NCBI GenBank assembly: GCA_033065855.1 | Contig: JAVXUO010002345.1 | Span: 1-64,000, forward strand | DNA length: 64,000 nt | DNA from: Escallonia rubra | Taxonomy: Eukaryota > Streptophyta > Magnoliopsida > Escalloniales > Escalloniaceae | Direction of reading: 5' to 3' | Part shown: in pieces, positions 44,346 through 55,783 of the stretch | Position numbering within the stretch: position 1 is the first letter of the stretch | How the letters are laid out: each line of letters starts with the position of its first letter | Program-made: the position numbers and the translations under genes | The notes under the pieces: model-generated | Databases searched by the model: none | Told to the model about the DNA's origin: nothing | What the model saw: only the letters and a program-made list of their open reading frames with translations

Positions 44346-46090
44346 ATGGATGCAACTGGATGAAATAATTTTTGTGAAGATTCTGATCCACCTTACAAAG
44401 GTCAAGTTTTTCAAACACTGGACGAAGTTGAAGCATACTATAGAGCATATTCGAAAATGATAGGTTTCAGTGTCAGAATTAAGACGACCAGAAAACGGGC
44501 GAATACAGACCAAATTTGTTCCCGACTATTTGAGTGTCATAGAGGAGCCCCGCATATACCCCCAATTGTTTGAATAAGTGACGAAGGGCCAACAAAACAA
44601 AGAAAAATGACACATTTCCGAGTACCGGCTGCAAGTCCCATGTGTATGTAGTACACCGAAAAAATGAAAATCATTGGGTTGTGACGGGAGTGGAGTTGAG
44701 CCATAATCATCAGTTGATGACCCCTAGTAAGATTGGTCAAATTCATCAGCACCGACAAATAAGCGCGGCACACAGACAACTGATATTTACAATGGCCGAG
44801 GCTAAAATTCCACCTTCTAGAATGGTGGGGGATTTCTCAAGCCAGGCTGGGGGGGTTGACAAGTTGAGCTTCAACGAAGTAGACCTCCGAAATGAACTTC
44901 GTGCTCAGAGGAGAGAGTCTTCCTATAAGAGTGATTCTCAAGCTACACTTGATATCTTCAGGCGCCTTCAGAGTGAGAATTCTGGCTTTTTCTATAGTCT
45001 CCAACTGGATGACGAGAACCGCATTACTACTATATTTTGGGCGGATGTCGTTCTAGAGCTGCTTACCAAAATTTTGGCGATGTTGTGACGTTTGAAACCA
45101 CATACCACCCAAATAAGTACTCTATGCCTTTTGAGCCGTTCACCGGGGTGAACCACCACTATCAGTCAATCTTGTTTGGCTTTATCCTGCTTAGGGATGA
45201 GACGGATGAGTCATTTACGTGGTTATTTGAAACGTGGCTTGAAGCAATGTATCATATTCTTCCAAAGACCATCATCACCGACCAAGATCTGGCAATGAAA
45301 AATGCAATCGCTAAGGTCCTTCCAGATATTCACCATGGCCTGTGCACATGGCACATAAGCAACAAATATCCCGAACGGCTTCACAATGTATATGCAAACG
45401 ATCCGACATTCAAGAGTGACTTTAATACATGTGTGAAGAAATCGTTGACGGTAGACGTGTTCGAGGAGAGGTGGGCCAAGTTAATGGATGACTACTATTT
45501 GCACAGTCATGAATGGTTGCAAGTGTTGTATGAGATCAGGACACAGTGGATCGGTGCGTACACCAAAAAGTTTTTTACAGCCGGAATGACTATGACCTCG
45601 AGAAGCGAATGTATGAATGCATTCTTTGATGGGTATGTACGCTCTTCTTCAAGTATAACATAGTTCGTACTAGAGATGCAGAAAGCCTTTGACAGACAAT
45701 TTTTCCTTAAGAGAGAAGCCGACGCGGCTACAGTTTATAGAGAAAGAGCCATAGTAGTTTTTTCACCTTTGGAGGCTCATGCGGCTCAAGTCTATACCAA
45801 GGAAATATTTAGACAGTTTCAGGATGAACTACTAAAGTCGAATCAATATAGCATGACAAAGTTGCACGAGCTATGCAACAGATATCTCAAGGTTTATGCT
45901 TTGACAAATGTGACAAATTTTGCCAATCCGTACTCTTCGTCGGCTCCGAAGAACAGAAGACATTTTACCGTAGCAGTGTGTATGGAGACTGGGTTTGTTA
46001 ATTGCAACTGTCAACTATTTGAACATTGAGTTTCACTGTATTAGAGGCTGTAGGCATCTTCCTATGACTTAGGTAGCGGCCAAAAATTTC
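44346..46090 (+). pseudogene. FAR1/FRS-type (MULE-derived) gene remnant
   Basis: FHY3/FAR1 family members are nuclear DNA-binding regulators descended from Mutator-like transposases. The FAR1 DNA-binding domain is visible as GQVFQTLDEVEAYYRAYSKM and later GVELSHNHQL. The MULE core starts FFYSLQLDDENRITTIFWAD and continues in the next frame as GDVVTFETTYHPNKYSMPF, AIITDQDLAMKNAI-like text (TIITDQDLAMKNAIAKVLP) and CTWHISNKYPERL. SRSECMNAFFDGYV ends the core. A SWIM start appears as VNCNCQLFEH. Breaks: stops at 44361, about 44572, 45661 and 46027, and frame changes near 44610, 45060 and 46028. It is closest in style to FRS5-like proteins, by memory only. No MULE terminal repeats are convincing, so a decayed host gene and a decayed MULE are both possible. 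Confidence 0.8.
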
Positions 46091-46479
46091 TTAGATAACC
46101 ATCACTTTAAAAGATAATATTAATCTTATCAAAGAAATAGCATAGCATTACAGTTACAATTCTTTTGTTTAATTGTTTCACTTCAAGATCATGTTCAATA
46201 ATTTTTGGAGGTGCCGTTTGGATCTGTTTTTTGAAGATTTTCTAAAGTAACCAATTTAAGAATGCATTATATTTTATTCTTTGTTTTGGGCATTCAAAAG
46301 AGTATATGATTTCTACTTTAAACTTTGAGTTATTATATTAAAATTAATTTGTGAAATAAACTGTTATTTTAGCATTTCAAAGATATCTAAAAATGAAGTC
46401 ATATTCGTTTCATATATTTGCTTATATAAAAATATGTTAAGTATTAATCTTCATTTTTGATACGTAGTCTTCATACTAA

Positions 46480-49200
46480 ATATTTGTGAGATGTTATTTT
46501 GTTATTTTAAAGTGCACTTAAGGTATTAACAGTCAAAATTAAGGCCTAATATATAATTATATTAATTAGGCAGTGTTTTAAAAACTTTAGAGTTAGTTTG
46601 CTAATTTTAAAAGGTTTACGAAAATTGGGCCAATAATAGCCACAATGTTTAACAATAAATTATAATACAACAATATATGAAACGAATATGTGACATGCCA
46701 TCTTTTTTCCATTTTACGAAATTGGGCCAATAATAGCCACAATTTTTTAACAATAAATTATAATACATAGTTAATAAGTAGGGAACAAAAAGAAAATGAC
46801 CAAAATAAATACGATGACATGCAAGTAAGAGGGAGATAAAGGAAAAAACACTATAAAGGCTAATGTGTTTGAAAGGTCAATGTTATATACTTAAAATTTT
46901 AAAATTATTTTTCTAATTCTAAAAGGTTTACAACAATTGGGAGAGTAATTAATGTTCACAAATATTTTAATAATAAATTTTAGTAAAGACTTAAATTGTG
47001 TAAAAAAAAAGAACATTAAAACAAATAAAATGATGTTACGCATAAGTTAGAGGGGTAAAAAAGAAAAAGAACACTTATAAAAGCTTATGTATCTTAAAGT
47101 TCAATGTAATATAATTAGAATTAACTAATGAAGTAAAATTTCAAATGGTATTTTTAAATTATTTATAACAATTAACACATATTCTTTTTACATGTTGCTT
47201 TTGTATAAAGAAAATAAAGTTTTAAATTTTTAACCTATAGTTTTTTTTTCATAGGTAACTTATGTTTCCTTTATGTTTAAGTGTTTATGTTGTTATTTAA
47301 AGTATTTTTGAGGTGTTAATAATCAAAATCAAGTTCTATTATGTTGATATATTGACTATGTAGAGTTTTAAAAGGTGTATAATTGATTTTCTACTCTTAT
47401 AAGGTCAACTAAATTTATGGTAATTATACCTCCGAATTTTTCAATAATAAGCTACAAAAAAGAGTCATGATGAATATGTGACTATAATAAGTAGAGGTAG
47501 AAGAGAAATGGAACACCAAAGCAAACATGATGATGTGTAATTTATTTTTTCTTTATGTTTAAGTGTTTATTTTTTTATAAAAAGTGTTTTTGAGGTAGTA
47601 ATAGTCAAAATCAAGTCTTAATATGTTGATGCATTAATTAGGTAGAATTTTAGAAGGCGTCAAAGATATTTTTTACTCTTATAAGGTCTATTAAATTTAT
47701 GGTTTTTACATTATCTATAACAATTAACACGTATTCTTTTTACATGTTGCTTTTGTATAAAGAAAAGAAAGCTTTAAATTTATGACCTATAATTTTTTTT
47801 TTCATAGGTAACTTATGTTTTCTTTATGTTGTTATTTAAAGTATTTTTTTAGGTGCTAATAGTCAAAATCAAGTTCCGTTATGTTGATATATTGACTATG
47901 TAGAGTTTTAAAATGTGTATAATTGATTTTCTACTCTTATAAGGTCAACTAAATTTATGATACTTATACCTCCGAATTTTTCAATAATAAGCTACTATAA
48001 AGAATCATGATGCATATGTGACTATAATAAGTAGAGGTAGATGAGATTTGGAACACCAAAGCAAATATGCTGATGTGTAATTTATTTTTTCTTTATGTTT
48101 GAGTGTTTATTTTATTATAAAAAGTATTTTTGAGGTATTAATAGTCAAAATAAAGTCTTAATATGTTGATGCATTAATTAGGTAGAGTTTTAGAAGGTGT
48201 AGAAGATATTTTTTTACTCTTATAAGTCTACTAAATTTATGGTAATCTCCGAATTTTTAATAATAAGTTATACTAAAGAATCATTATACATGTGTGACTT
48301 TAATAAGTAGAGGTAAAGGATGAATAGAACACCAAAACAAACATGGTAGCGTGTAATTTTTAATAATAAGTTATGCTAAAGAGTCATGATACATGTGTGA
48401 CTTTAATAAGTAGAGGTAAAGGAGGAATAAAACATCAAACAAACATGTTGACGTGTAATTAATGTTTTCTTTATGTTTGAGTGTTTATTTTGTTATTTAA
48501 AGTATTTTTGAAGTGTTAATAATCAAAATTAAGCCCTACTTTGTTGATACATTGATTACGTAGAGTCTTAAAATGTGTAGAATTGGGTTTTTACTTTTAT
48601 AAGCTTAACAAAATTTATAGTAATAATAACTCCGAATTTTTTATTAATAAATAGTCATGATGCATGTGAGACTTTAATAAATAGAAGTAAAAGGGGAATG
48701 AAACACCAAAACAAAGATGATGATGTGTCACAAAATAGAAAAAAGATGACGTGTCGCATAATTAAAAGGGGTAAAAAGGACACCAAACAAACATGGTGAC
48801 GTGTAATTAATGTTTTCTTTATGTTTGAGTGTTTATTTTGTTATTTGAAAATATTTTTGAGGTGTTAATAATCAAAATTATGTCCTACTTTGTTGATACA
48901 TTGATTAGGTAGAGTTTTAAAATGTGTAGAATTGGTTTTTTACTCTTATAAGGTCAACTAAATTTATAGTAATAATAATTCTGAATTTTTTATTAATAAA
49001 GAGTCATGATGCATGCGAGACTTTAATAAATAGAAATAAAAGGTGAATGAAATACCAAAACAAAGATATGATGCATGTGAGACTTTAATAAATAGAAGTA
49101 AAGGGGGAATGAAAAACCAAAACAAAGATCAAATGTGTCGCAAAATTGAAAAAAGATGACGTGTCGCATAATTAAAAAGGATAAACAAGCAAAAGGATCC
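46480..49200. repeat. Degenerate AT-rich tandem array, about seven units
   Basis: A phrase like CTTTATGTTTGAGTGTTTAT followed by TTTTGAGGTGTTAATAATCAAAAT recurs near 47270, 47550, 47820, 48090, 48470 and 48815, with a more divergent copy near 46490, at spacings of about 270-380 bp. Units share TACTCTTATAAGGTC, TCCGAATTTTT and GTAGAGGTAAA landmarks. The right edge reads AAACGCACAACGCTTCGTC. There is no coding signal. It could be the body of a large non-autonomous transposon or a young satellite. Confidence 0.75.
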
Positions 49201-49509
49201 CTAAAAAAGCTTATGTGTCGCCTCTGAAACGCACAACGCTTCGTCTATTATATATTTATATGATATGATATGATATAGATAATATAGATAAGCCTAATAT
49301 AATATCTTAAGGTTACATATCACGCCTAACCTTTTACATGATAGAATGAAAACACCACTGGTTATCTGTTAGAACCATTGTAACCCGAACCTATAAATTA
49401 ATTATTCCTCAAAGATGACCTCTGGACCAATGAAAAGTTCCAAGTTGTTGTATTTTGCTACAAAAAAATAATTAGACTAAAGAATACCTTCTAAAAAATT
49501 TCTAAGGGT
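49201..49509. other. No gene seen
   Basis: AT-rich DNA with a short GATAT/ATAGATA run near 49258-49290. Confidence 0.4.
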
Positions 49510-49660
49510 TTCTAGCCCAATGTTGTTTTAACTGATCACAACGCTACAAATGTCATTCTGATAGGTTCCACTACCATGTGCAGCATAACTGTCATCTTAA
49601 CCAGAACCATGACCACAAAAGCTACTACCATAACTACCACTACCAACTTCCTAGCACAAC
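49510..49660. other. Remnant of GLR downstream flank
   Basis: TTCTGATAGGTTCCACTACC, TGCAGCATAACTG and following text match 25080-25185, downstream of GLR copy A. The match ends exactly where a Del/Tekay-like LTR starts. No GLR exon precedes it here, so the gene body of this duplicate is lost. Confidence 0.7.
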
Positions 49661-50962
49661 TGTAACATCCCAAAAAAAAAAAATATCTGAAGCTGGATTT
49701 ATGGTGAAAATCCCAAACCATCTATCGGACCTTTAGCGACAAAATGGTGAACATTAGACATTTTGATTCTTAGAATTTTGGAAACCTTAAGTTATAATTA
49801 ACGGTAGTAGGTATAAGATATACTGACTAACGTCTTTAGTGATGATTAATATGATCGATTTTTTGTCGATAACTTTTAGCGACGAATTTAAACTTTCTTA
49901 ACGTCGATATAAAAATTTTAGCGACGATATATTTTATTATTTAACGTCGACGTGTATTTTAGCGATGCATTTATTTTAAGCATTGGTATATTTTTTAAGC
50001 CACAATTAAACTTCTTTAGTAACGTTGTACTTATTAGCGATGAATTGTCAAACGGGATGGCACAACAACCCATTTATAATTTTCCTAACACATTAAGTAT
50101 CGTAAATAATTTATGATGGGATCATTTTCGCAATAATAAGTTTTGAATTAAAAGTTTTAGCGACAAATGATTGGGTAAAGTTTTCATTTTTTCTAACTAG
50201 GTTTTCTTTTAACCTATATTTATATGTAACATGGGACTGGGCAGCCGTCAAAGGCTCCCATTCCAGCCGTCACACACCCACTAACGAGAGAGGGAGAGAT
50301 AGAGGGGACAGGGCAAGATTTCTGGCGATCGGAGTTGTCTTTTCCGGTGAGTTTCTTAATTTTTCTCTTCTATGTTATGTAATGGTTTTAAAGGGACAGC
50401 CGTGAGGGTTCTTTTTGAACGGGATTATGGCTGTGAAAGAGATGGTAATGCCGGAAGGCGCGCGATGTACCGGGTTCGGGATGTGGGTTGATATATATAT
50501 GCGTTTGATGAAAGAAATAACCTAGAGGGTCGTAGGGATTGAGGACATAAACTATGGGTTTAAAATGTAGCGAGAAAGAGAAGAAGGTGGCAGCCATGGC
50601 TGCCGTGAGGGAGAGAAGAGGTGGCTGGGCAGCCATTGGCTGCCATAGCCGCAAATTTACAGTGCTTGTGAGGGAGATGGAATGGGTTCAAGAGGCTGCC
50701 GAAATGGCAGCTGGGTATTTTAGGTGGGTCAGCCGTGTATATTGCAAATGGGTGTGAGAGGGAAGAAAGGTGGATGCTCAGGTGTGTTTATGTGTATGTA
50801 TAAACACGTATATGAATGTGTGTGTGATGGGTGTGATTTGCAAAATTAGTGTATGTATTTCGGTGGAGCTTGGAATGGGTGTGTTTGTGTGCATGTATAT
50901 GTGTACATGTAGTGTGTATACATGCGTGAAGGGAGTGAGATGTGAATGTACAAGGAAGATGT

Positions 50963-51337
50963 TGTTGTAAACAAATGGATCACTCAAGCTCACACTTTGT
51001 TGCACTCAAACTCATACACTCACTTATATGAGGAGGACATGGAGAGAACTTGAAGAGAACACATAATATAGCTTAAAAAATTTATCTCATAGTTCTTCCT
51101 CTCCTTTCACTTGCATCATCTTACACATTTTTATAGTACTTCTAAGTAACTCCTAGACATGTAATAAATATACCACTAACCCACTATTTCAACAATATAA
51201 TAGCCACTACTTCCACTAACACATAACAATAATGCACTTGTAACTTATGCACCCACTAAGACATAACTTAATAACCCACTAACATGTCACATTAATCACC
51301 ACTCTAAAAAAAACTAAATCAAGTTTATTTTCCAACA
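50963..51337 (-). repeat. 3 prime LTR of TR-GAG
   Basis: 375 bp, starting TGTTGTAAAC and ending TTTTCCAACA on the plus strand. The purine tract adjoins it at 51338-51352. Confidence 0.93.
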
Positions 51338-51512
51338 CTCCCCTTTAAACTTGATTTGTGTCTTCAATTATTCTTCTTGATTGAGGGGCTTGATAAGTGC
51401 CAATAATGGTCTTCATCTCCAATTCCATCAACAGCAACAATCTTCTTTGCCATTTCTTTTGACGTGTATCGTATGTGGCACATCTTTTTGTTGCACCTCT
51501 GGCATTTCTTCG

Positions 51513-52496
51513 TCACTTGTGTGCATATTGGATCTTGTCCATTTTCTCTGGACATTTCAAGTAACTCTCTGGGTCAAAAAACATCTCCATGTTTACCCAA
51601 CCTGTGTCACTCAACAAATTCTCCACGCCAAGTTGAGGATAATAACTCGTTCGACTTTCAACAAAATCATTGTCCTTCCTAGTCATAAAAAACAACTTCC
51701 TAGGATGATTTTCAATGAAATAAGTTTTCAAAACATCAACCTTAGCTGCATATTCTTGTGGCACTATCACATCATTCTTAGCCATGAGAAAGTAATCATT
51801 ACTCTCTTCTTCAAAATTTGAGAGGCTGTATAGTGGAAATGACCCAACCACATTTTCTTCTCTTAAAGAAACATCAAAGGTCATACCTGAGTTGTTCACG
51901 TTTTGACCTCCATGAACTCTTACATCTTTGTCAATGCTCTCATCTTCCATCTCTTCATATTGAGCATTATCATCACCATCTGTGTTCTCGCTCTCCTCTA
52001 TCTTTTCAACTGGCTCTTCTCCATTTGTCAACTTGTCGTTCTCACTGGCTTTAAAAGCCTTGAACTGTTGTTCAGCCTTTGTCTCCTCTATTTCTTTAGC
52101 TTCGGATATGTGAAACTCGTTTTCATCCTGCATTAGAGTTTCTTCCTTGAGATGTTCACAATCTTCATTTGTGAACTCATCTTCTTCCCAGCTTTGTACC
52201 CAATACTCCTTGGGTAAGAAGTCACGTCTACGGTTGGAAGCAATGACCTCGATCATTTGCCAAACATCACTTGGAGATCTTACATCTCCAATGCACATCC
52301 ATATCTCTGTATGGACGGCCTTCTGCAATACTCGGAGTGCCTTTTCTTCCTTCTTTTGTCGAACTCCTTTTGACAAGCTACCATGTGGTTCTTCACTGAC
52401 CACATCCCACAAATCACATGATTTGAGATACAACGAAAGGACACTCCGCATTCTCACATAATTTGAGAATAACAGTTTCTCACAGCAAATATCCAT
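51513..52496 (-). CDS. gag-like protein of TR-GAG element
   Basis: 327 residues, single open frame. The N-terminal third (LSLYLKSCDLWDVVSEEPHG, then VLQKAVHTEIWMCIGDV and SPSDVWQMIEVI) has the spacing of the Copia gag region seen in DUF4219/UBN2 proteins. The remainder is highly acidic (EETLMQDENEFHISEAKEIE and on) and has no zinc knuckle that I can see. The C-terminal 110 residues match nothing I know. It would form, or join, the packaging particle. No catalytic residues are present. Confidence 0.7.
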   Translation of the reverse strand: MDICCEKLLFSNYVRMRSVLSLYLKSCDLWDVVSEEPHGSLSKGVRQKKEEKALRVLQKAVHTEIWMCIGDVRSPSDVWQMIEVIASNRRRDFLPKEYWVQSWEEDEFTNEDCEHLKEETLMQDENEFHISEAKEIEETKAEQQFKAFKASENDKLTNGEEPVEKIEESENTDGDDNAQYEEMEDESIDKDVRVHGGQNVNNSGMTFDVSLREENVVGSFPLYSLSNFEEESNDYFLMAKNDVIVPQEYAAKVDVLKTYFIENHPRKLFFMTRKDNDFVESRTSYYPQLGVENLLSDTGWVNMEMFFDPESYLKCPEKMDKIQYAHK

Positions 52497-52562
52497 TTCG
52501 GATACTTTTTTCTACAACCGTAGTGACTAAAACATTAACGCCACAACATCCACTAGGACCGT

Positions 52563-52580
52563 TGTGGCTCTGATACCACT
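52563..52580 (-). other. Initiator-Met primer-binding site of TR-GAG
   Basis: The minus strand reads TGGTATCAGAGCCACAA beginning two or three bases from the LTR edge. This is the standard Copia primer site. Confidence 0.9.
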
Positions 52581-52581
52581 T

Positions 52582-52957
52582 TGTTGTAAACAAATGGATC
52601 ACTCAAGCTCACACTTTGTTGCACTCAAACTCATACACTCACTTATATGAGGAGGACATGGAGAGAACTTGAAGAGAACACATAATATAGCTTAAAAAAT
52701 TTATCTCATAGTTCTTCCTCTCCTTTCACTTGCATCATCTTACACATTTTTATAGTACTTCTAAGTAACTCCTAGACATGTAATAAATATACCACTAACC
52801 CACTATTTCAACAATATAATAGCCACTACTTCCACTAACACATAACAATAATGCACTTGTAACTTATGCACCCACTAAGACATAACTTAATAACCCACTA
52901 ACATGTCACATTAATCACCACTCTAAAAAAAAACTAAATCAAGTTTATTTTCCAACA
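52582..52957 (-). repeat. 5 prime LTR of TR-GAG
   Basis: 376 bp, matching the other LTR base for base by eye except for one extra A in a homopolymer. It is followed by the duplication GATGT. Confidence 0.93.
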
Positions 52958-53149
52958 GATGTGTATACTGTGTGTTTAACGGTGTGAATGTGAGGCAGTG
53001 AAGGGCTGAAAATGCAGCCATGAGTTGGTGGGTGTTGTGTGCTTCCTGCATGGTTGAAAATGTGTGTATAAGTGTGAGTGGGCTGCTAGGTAGCCATGAA
53101 GGTGCACATATTATGAGCTGTGGTGAGTGTATGCATGGTAGGTGCGTGT

Positions 53150-53240
53150 GAAATTCTGTGAGAGTGCTGTGTGTGTGTGTGTGCGAGTGGTATGTAGGTA
53201 TGTGTGGGTGTATGAAATGGTAAGTGCTGTGTGTGTGTTG
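53150..53240. repeat. TG-rich microsatellite zone in LTR
   Basis: Several (GT)n runs such as TGTGTGTGTGTGTG with short interruptions. This is similar TG-rich composition to 27500-27660 in the related LTR. Confidence 0.7.
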
Positions 53241-54119
53241 TGTAAATAGTGTGGGCGTGAAGTGCTGTGAGAAGATGGGTGTGTTTATGTCATGAGTAAG
53301 TGAAAATGAAAGAAGTAAGAGGAAAGGTAGTGGTCATGGCAAATTGAGTGTATATCTATCTTATGTCATGAGTGAGTGAAATTGGGTGTATGTGTTTACA
53401 TGTATTATAATTATGTGAACCTGTGTGTGTGGGAGGAAGGGAGGAGAGTTGCTGTGATCTGAGTGTGGGGTTTGTCTAAATGGGGTTGTGGCAGAGAGGA
53501 AGAAGAAGAGCGGGTTAACTTAACGGCAAAAAGAGTTTATGCACAGTTATACCACGTAAACGTTAAACATCGTATAATTATCTTAAAGTGTTGAAATTTT
53601 ACAAGAAGAGTCATAGGTTAATATTAGGATTACTGTTACAGTTTCATATTTTTCTGACAATGTATGTATTTTTAATATTTTCTGAAGGTTCAGACTTATA
53701 AAATTATTTTGAGCCTTTACACCCATGAAAATGTTTTGGAAAAATTAGATAAATGTTTTTATGGTATAATAAAGACTCAGTAAAAGTTTGATAATTTTTG
53801 GAGTTGATTTATTATCATTTTCTGTATCGCATTGAATTTAGAAAAACAAAAAATAAAGAAATAGTTTTAGCGCCTTTTAAATCCTGATTTTTATTACTAT
53901 AATTTTTATACATATATTAAGGTTTGTATAAAAATTATGAGTATTTATTTTTCAGTTAGAAGAAATTATGGCAAATTATTGGTCTTTAGTATATTTAAGG
54001 AAATTATTTTTTATTCAAAAATAATCTAAAATTATATAAAATTATTTTTTTATTCCATATGATGTATTAAGCTATAAATAATGCTTAATGAACGATAAGA
54101 ACATTTTTGGGATATTAGT

Positions 54120-54370
54120 GCTACTACTATCTCTTTTCTACTTATGGAAATTTGCATAATAAATGCGGTGTATTAATCATGAGTAGAGCACTGAAACAAA
54201 ATAACATGTAGCAAAGCACCTTGTGAATAATGATTCATAAAATGGAGTAAGTTAAAAATGATAACTTTAAAGAATCAATGAGAAGTAAGCAACCGAGATT
54301 CTACCGCTTGTAGTGTACCGGGGGCCTTATACTGTTATGAAACTGTTATCTGAATCCCTTAATAGTGTCT
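54120..54370. other. Remnant of GLR downstream flank
   Basis: GAGTAGAGCACTGAAAC, AAAGCACCTTGTGAATAATGA and CAATGAGAAGTAAGCAA match 25930-26048. The following GGGCCTTATACTGTTATGAA and CTGTTATCTGAA match 57430-57470. It marks a former GLR duplicate or its flank. Confidence 0.65.
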
Positions 54371-54545
54371 AAAGGTGTCAATGGGCCGGGCTTGGGTCGG
54401 CCCAGCCTAGGCCCAGCGGGCCAAAAGTGAAAAAGGGCCGGGGCCAAGCCACTGTGGTGGGGAAATGGGCCGGGCCAGAGAAGAGGGGTAACTAGGCCCA
54501 GTCCAAGCCCTAGCCCTAGGCCTTTTTTTTATTTCCTGTTATTCA
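54371..54545. repeat. hAT subterminal fragment (GGCC-rich)
   Basis: AAAGGTGTCAATGGGCCGGGC with dense GGGCC/GGCCC repeats resembles the left ends of the hAT elements at 26049 and 33505. No opposite terminus or coding part was found. Confidence 0.55.
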
Positions 54546-54729
54546 AAGGAAAGACTTTAATTGCGATAATTTCTTGTTATTATGTAAGCAAATTGTAATG
54601 TAATAATGTGTGTATATATATTACCACATATATGTGTATGCAAGCAAGTAAAGCAACAAAAAATGCCTAGACATGCACACATATATGTAGTAATATGTGT
54701 GTATACAATAATATTTCTAACATTCAAAT

Positions 54730-55775
54730 TAGAGGTGGCAATGATAACCCAAACCCATTTACCCACCCAAATCCGCCCACTTAAAATTCACCCAAACCCA
54801 CCCATTAAATAATTGGGTCTAAATGGGTCAGTAATTTCTGAACCCATTAACTCACCGGTTTAAATGGGTTTTAATTGGGTGCCCATCAACCCATTAGTGC
54901 CTAACACTTAAATTCAAAACCCAAAATCGTTACACAACCAAAATTTTCACAGCCACAGCAAACACAAGACCAAGCCACCACCACGATGTCACCTCCTGCC
55001 ATCGCCAGTCGCCTTCGCCATCGGCGCCGGCGACACCTGCCGTCGCTGTCGTGGTTTCCGTCGGCGCCGTCTCTACCTGACATCCCCGTCCTCGTCACTG
55101 TTGCCATCGCCGTCGACGCTGTCTCCACCTGCCCAATCCAACACCACAGATCACAACGTTACCCAATCTAATCACGCCGACAATGCAAACCAAAGTCGAG
55201 GTTCCGTGAAATTCGGGCGACAAACCACCTCCAAGTGCTTCATGATTCCGTGCAGCAATCCACTTGGATCCAACAGAAACGAGAAAATGGGTGAGCTAGG
55301 GTGTATTCCGTGCAGCAATCCACATGATTCCTTACAGAAAAGGAGGCATGAGCCTTCTTCCTCTTCTGCTGGGTTTGCTTGCAAGTTGGAGGGGTTTGGG
55401 TAGAAGCTCGATTTGACCTGTGAGGAGCTTGTACACATGGAATTTGGTTGACAGAGAAAGAAAGAGAGAGAGAGAGAGAGAGGAGAGAGAGGAAATGGTA
55501 AAAGAGACGAGGGTGAATGAATTACCTTGTTTGTGTGGTGACATGGCATGGCATGGCAGTGGTTTTTAGTTGCTATGGTGTTGTGGTTTAGAACTTAAGA
55601 TGCAAAGGCAAAAAGATACGGGTCATTAGTGGGTTAATGGTTTAAACCAACCCATTTAAGATATGACCCAGTGAACCCACAATTAAATGGGTCTAAATGG
55701 GTTAGTTACCCATTTTTATCCAACCCATTTAATCTTCACCCAAACCCAACCCACCCACCCATTTTGCCACCCCTA
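54730..55775. mobile_element. Non-autonomous hAT (1046 bp) with perfect 8-bp duplication
   Basis: Termini TAGAGGTGGCAA and TTGCCACCCCTA are complementary except for one base. ATTCAAAT flanks both ends (54722-54729 and 55776-55783). Subterminal zones are rich in CCCATTTAA/AATGGGT repeats. The centre (54980-55420) is GC-richer, with open stretches (for example SPPAIASRLRHRRRRHLPSL) that I do not recognise and an 18-bp phrase TTCCGTGCAGCAATCCAC repeated at 55245 and 55302. It could be captured host sequence. No transposase is present. Confidence 0.95.
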
Positions 55776-55783
55776 ATTCAAAT

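Larger units (their letters stand above)
50963..52957 (-). mobile_element. TR-GAG: small non-autonomous Copia-type element, looks whole
   Basis: Two near-identical LTRs (50963-51337 and 52582-52957), each TGTTGTAAAC...TTTTCCAACA, bracket a 1.24-kb interior. The 5-bp duplication GATGT is at 50958-50962 and 52958-52962. On the minus strand the primer site TGGTATCAGAGCCACAA (initiator Met) lies just inside the right LTR, and the purine tract AAGTTTAAAGGGGAG just inside the left one, so the element reads leftward. It encodes only a gag-like frame, with no protease, RT or integrase. By eye the LTRs differ by one base in an A run, so the insertion is recent. Its movement would need enzymes from another element. 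Confidence 0.93.
49661..54115 (+). mobile_element. Truncated Del/Tekay-like LTR carrying a TR-GAG insert
   Basis: It starts TGTAACATCCC and is homologous in order to the first two thirds of the LTR at 26396-30157. Shared parts include the TTTTCCGG(T)GAGT segment (26800 vs 50345), TACCACGT (27757 vs 53552) and AAGCTATAAATAATGCTTAATG (28269 vs 54071). It ends abruptly at about 54115, where GLR-flank homology resumes, so its 3 prime third is deleted. The TR-GAG at 50963-52957 interrupts it. It is broken. Confidence 0.7.

Noticed and set aside
50770-51005. Open frames rich in Val/Cys or Thr/His around 50.8-51.0 kb
   Set aside because: They are produced by GTGTAT/ATACAC low-complexity DNA in the LTR.
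54986-55549. Open frames of 61, 100 and 125 codons inside the hAT at 54730
   Set aside because: Arg/Pro/Ser-rich and overlapping on both strands. Possible captured sequence, but no evidence of a gene.
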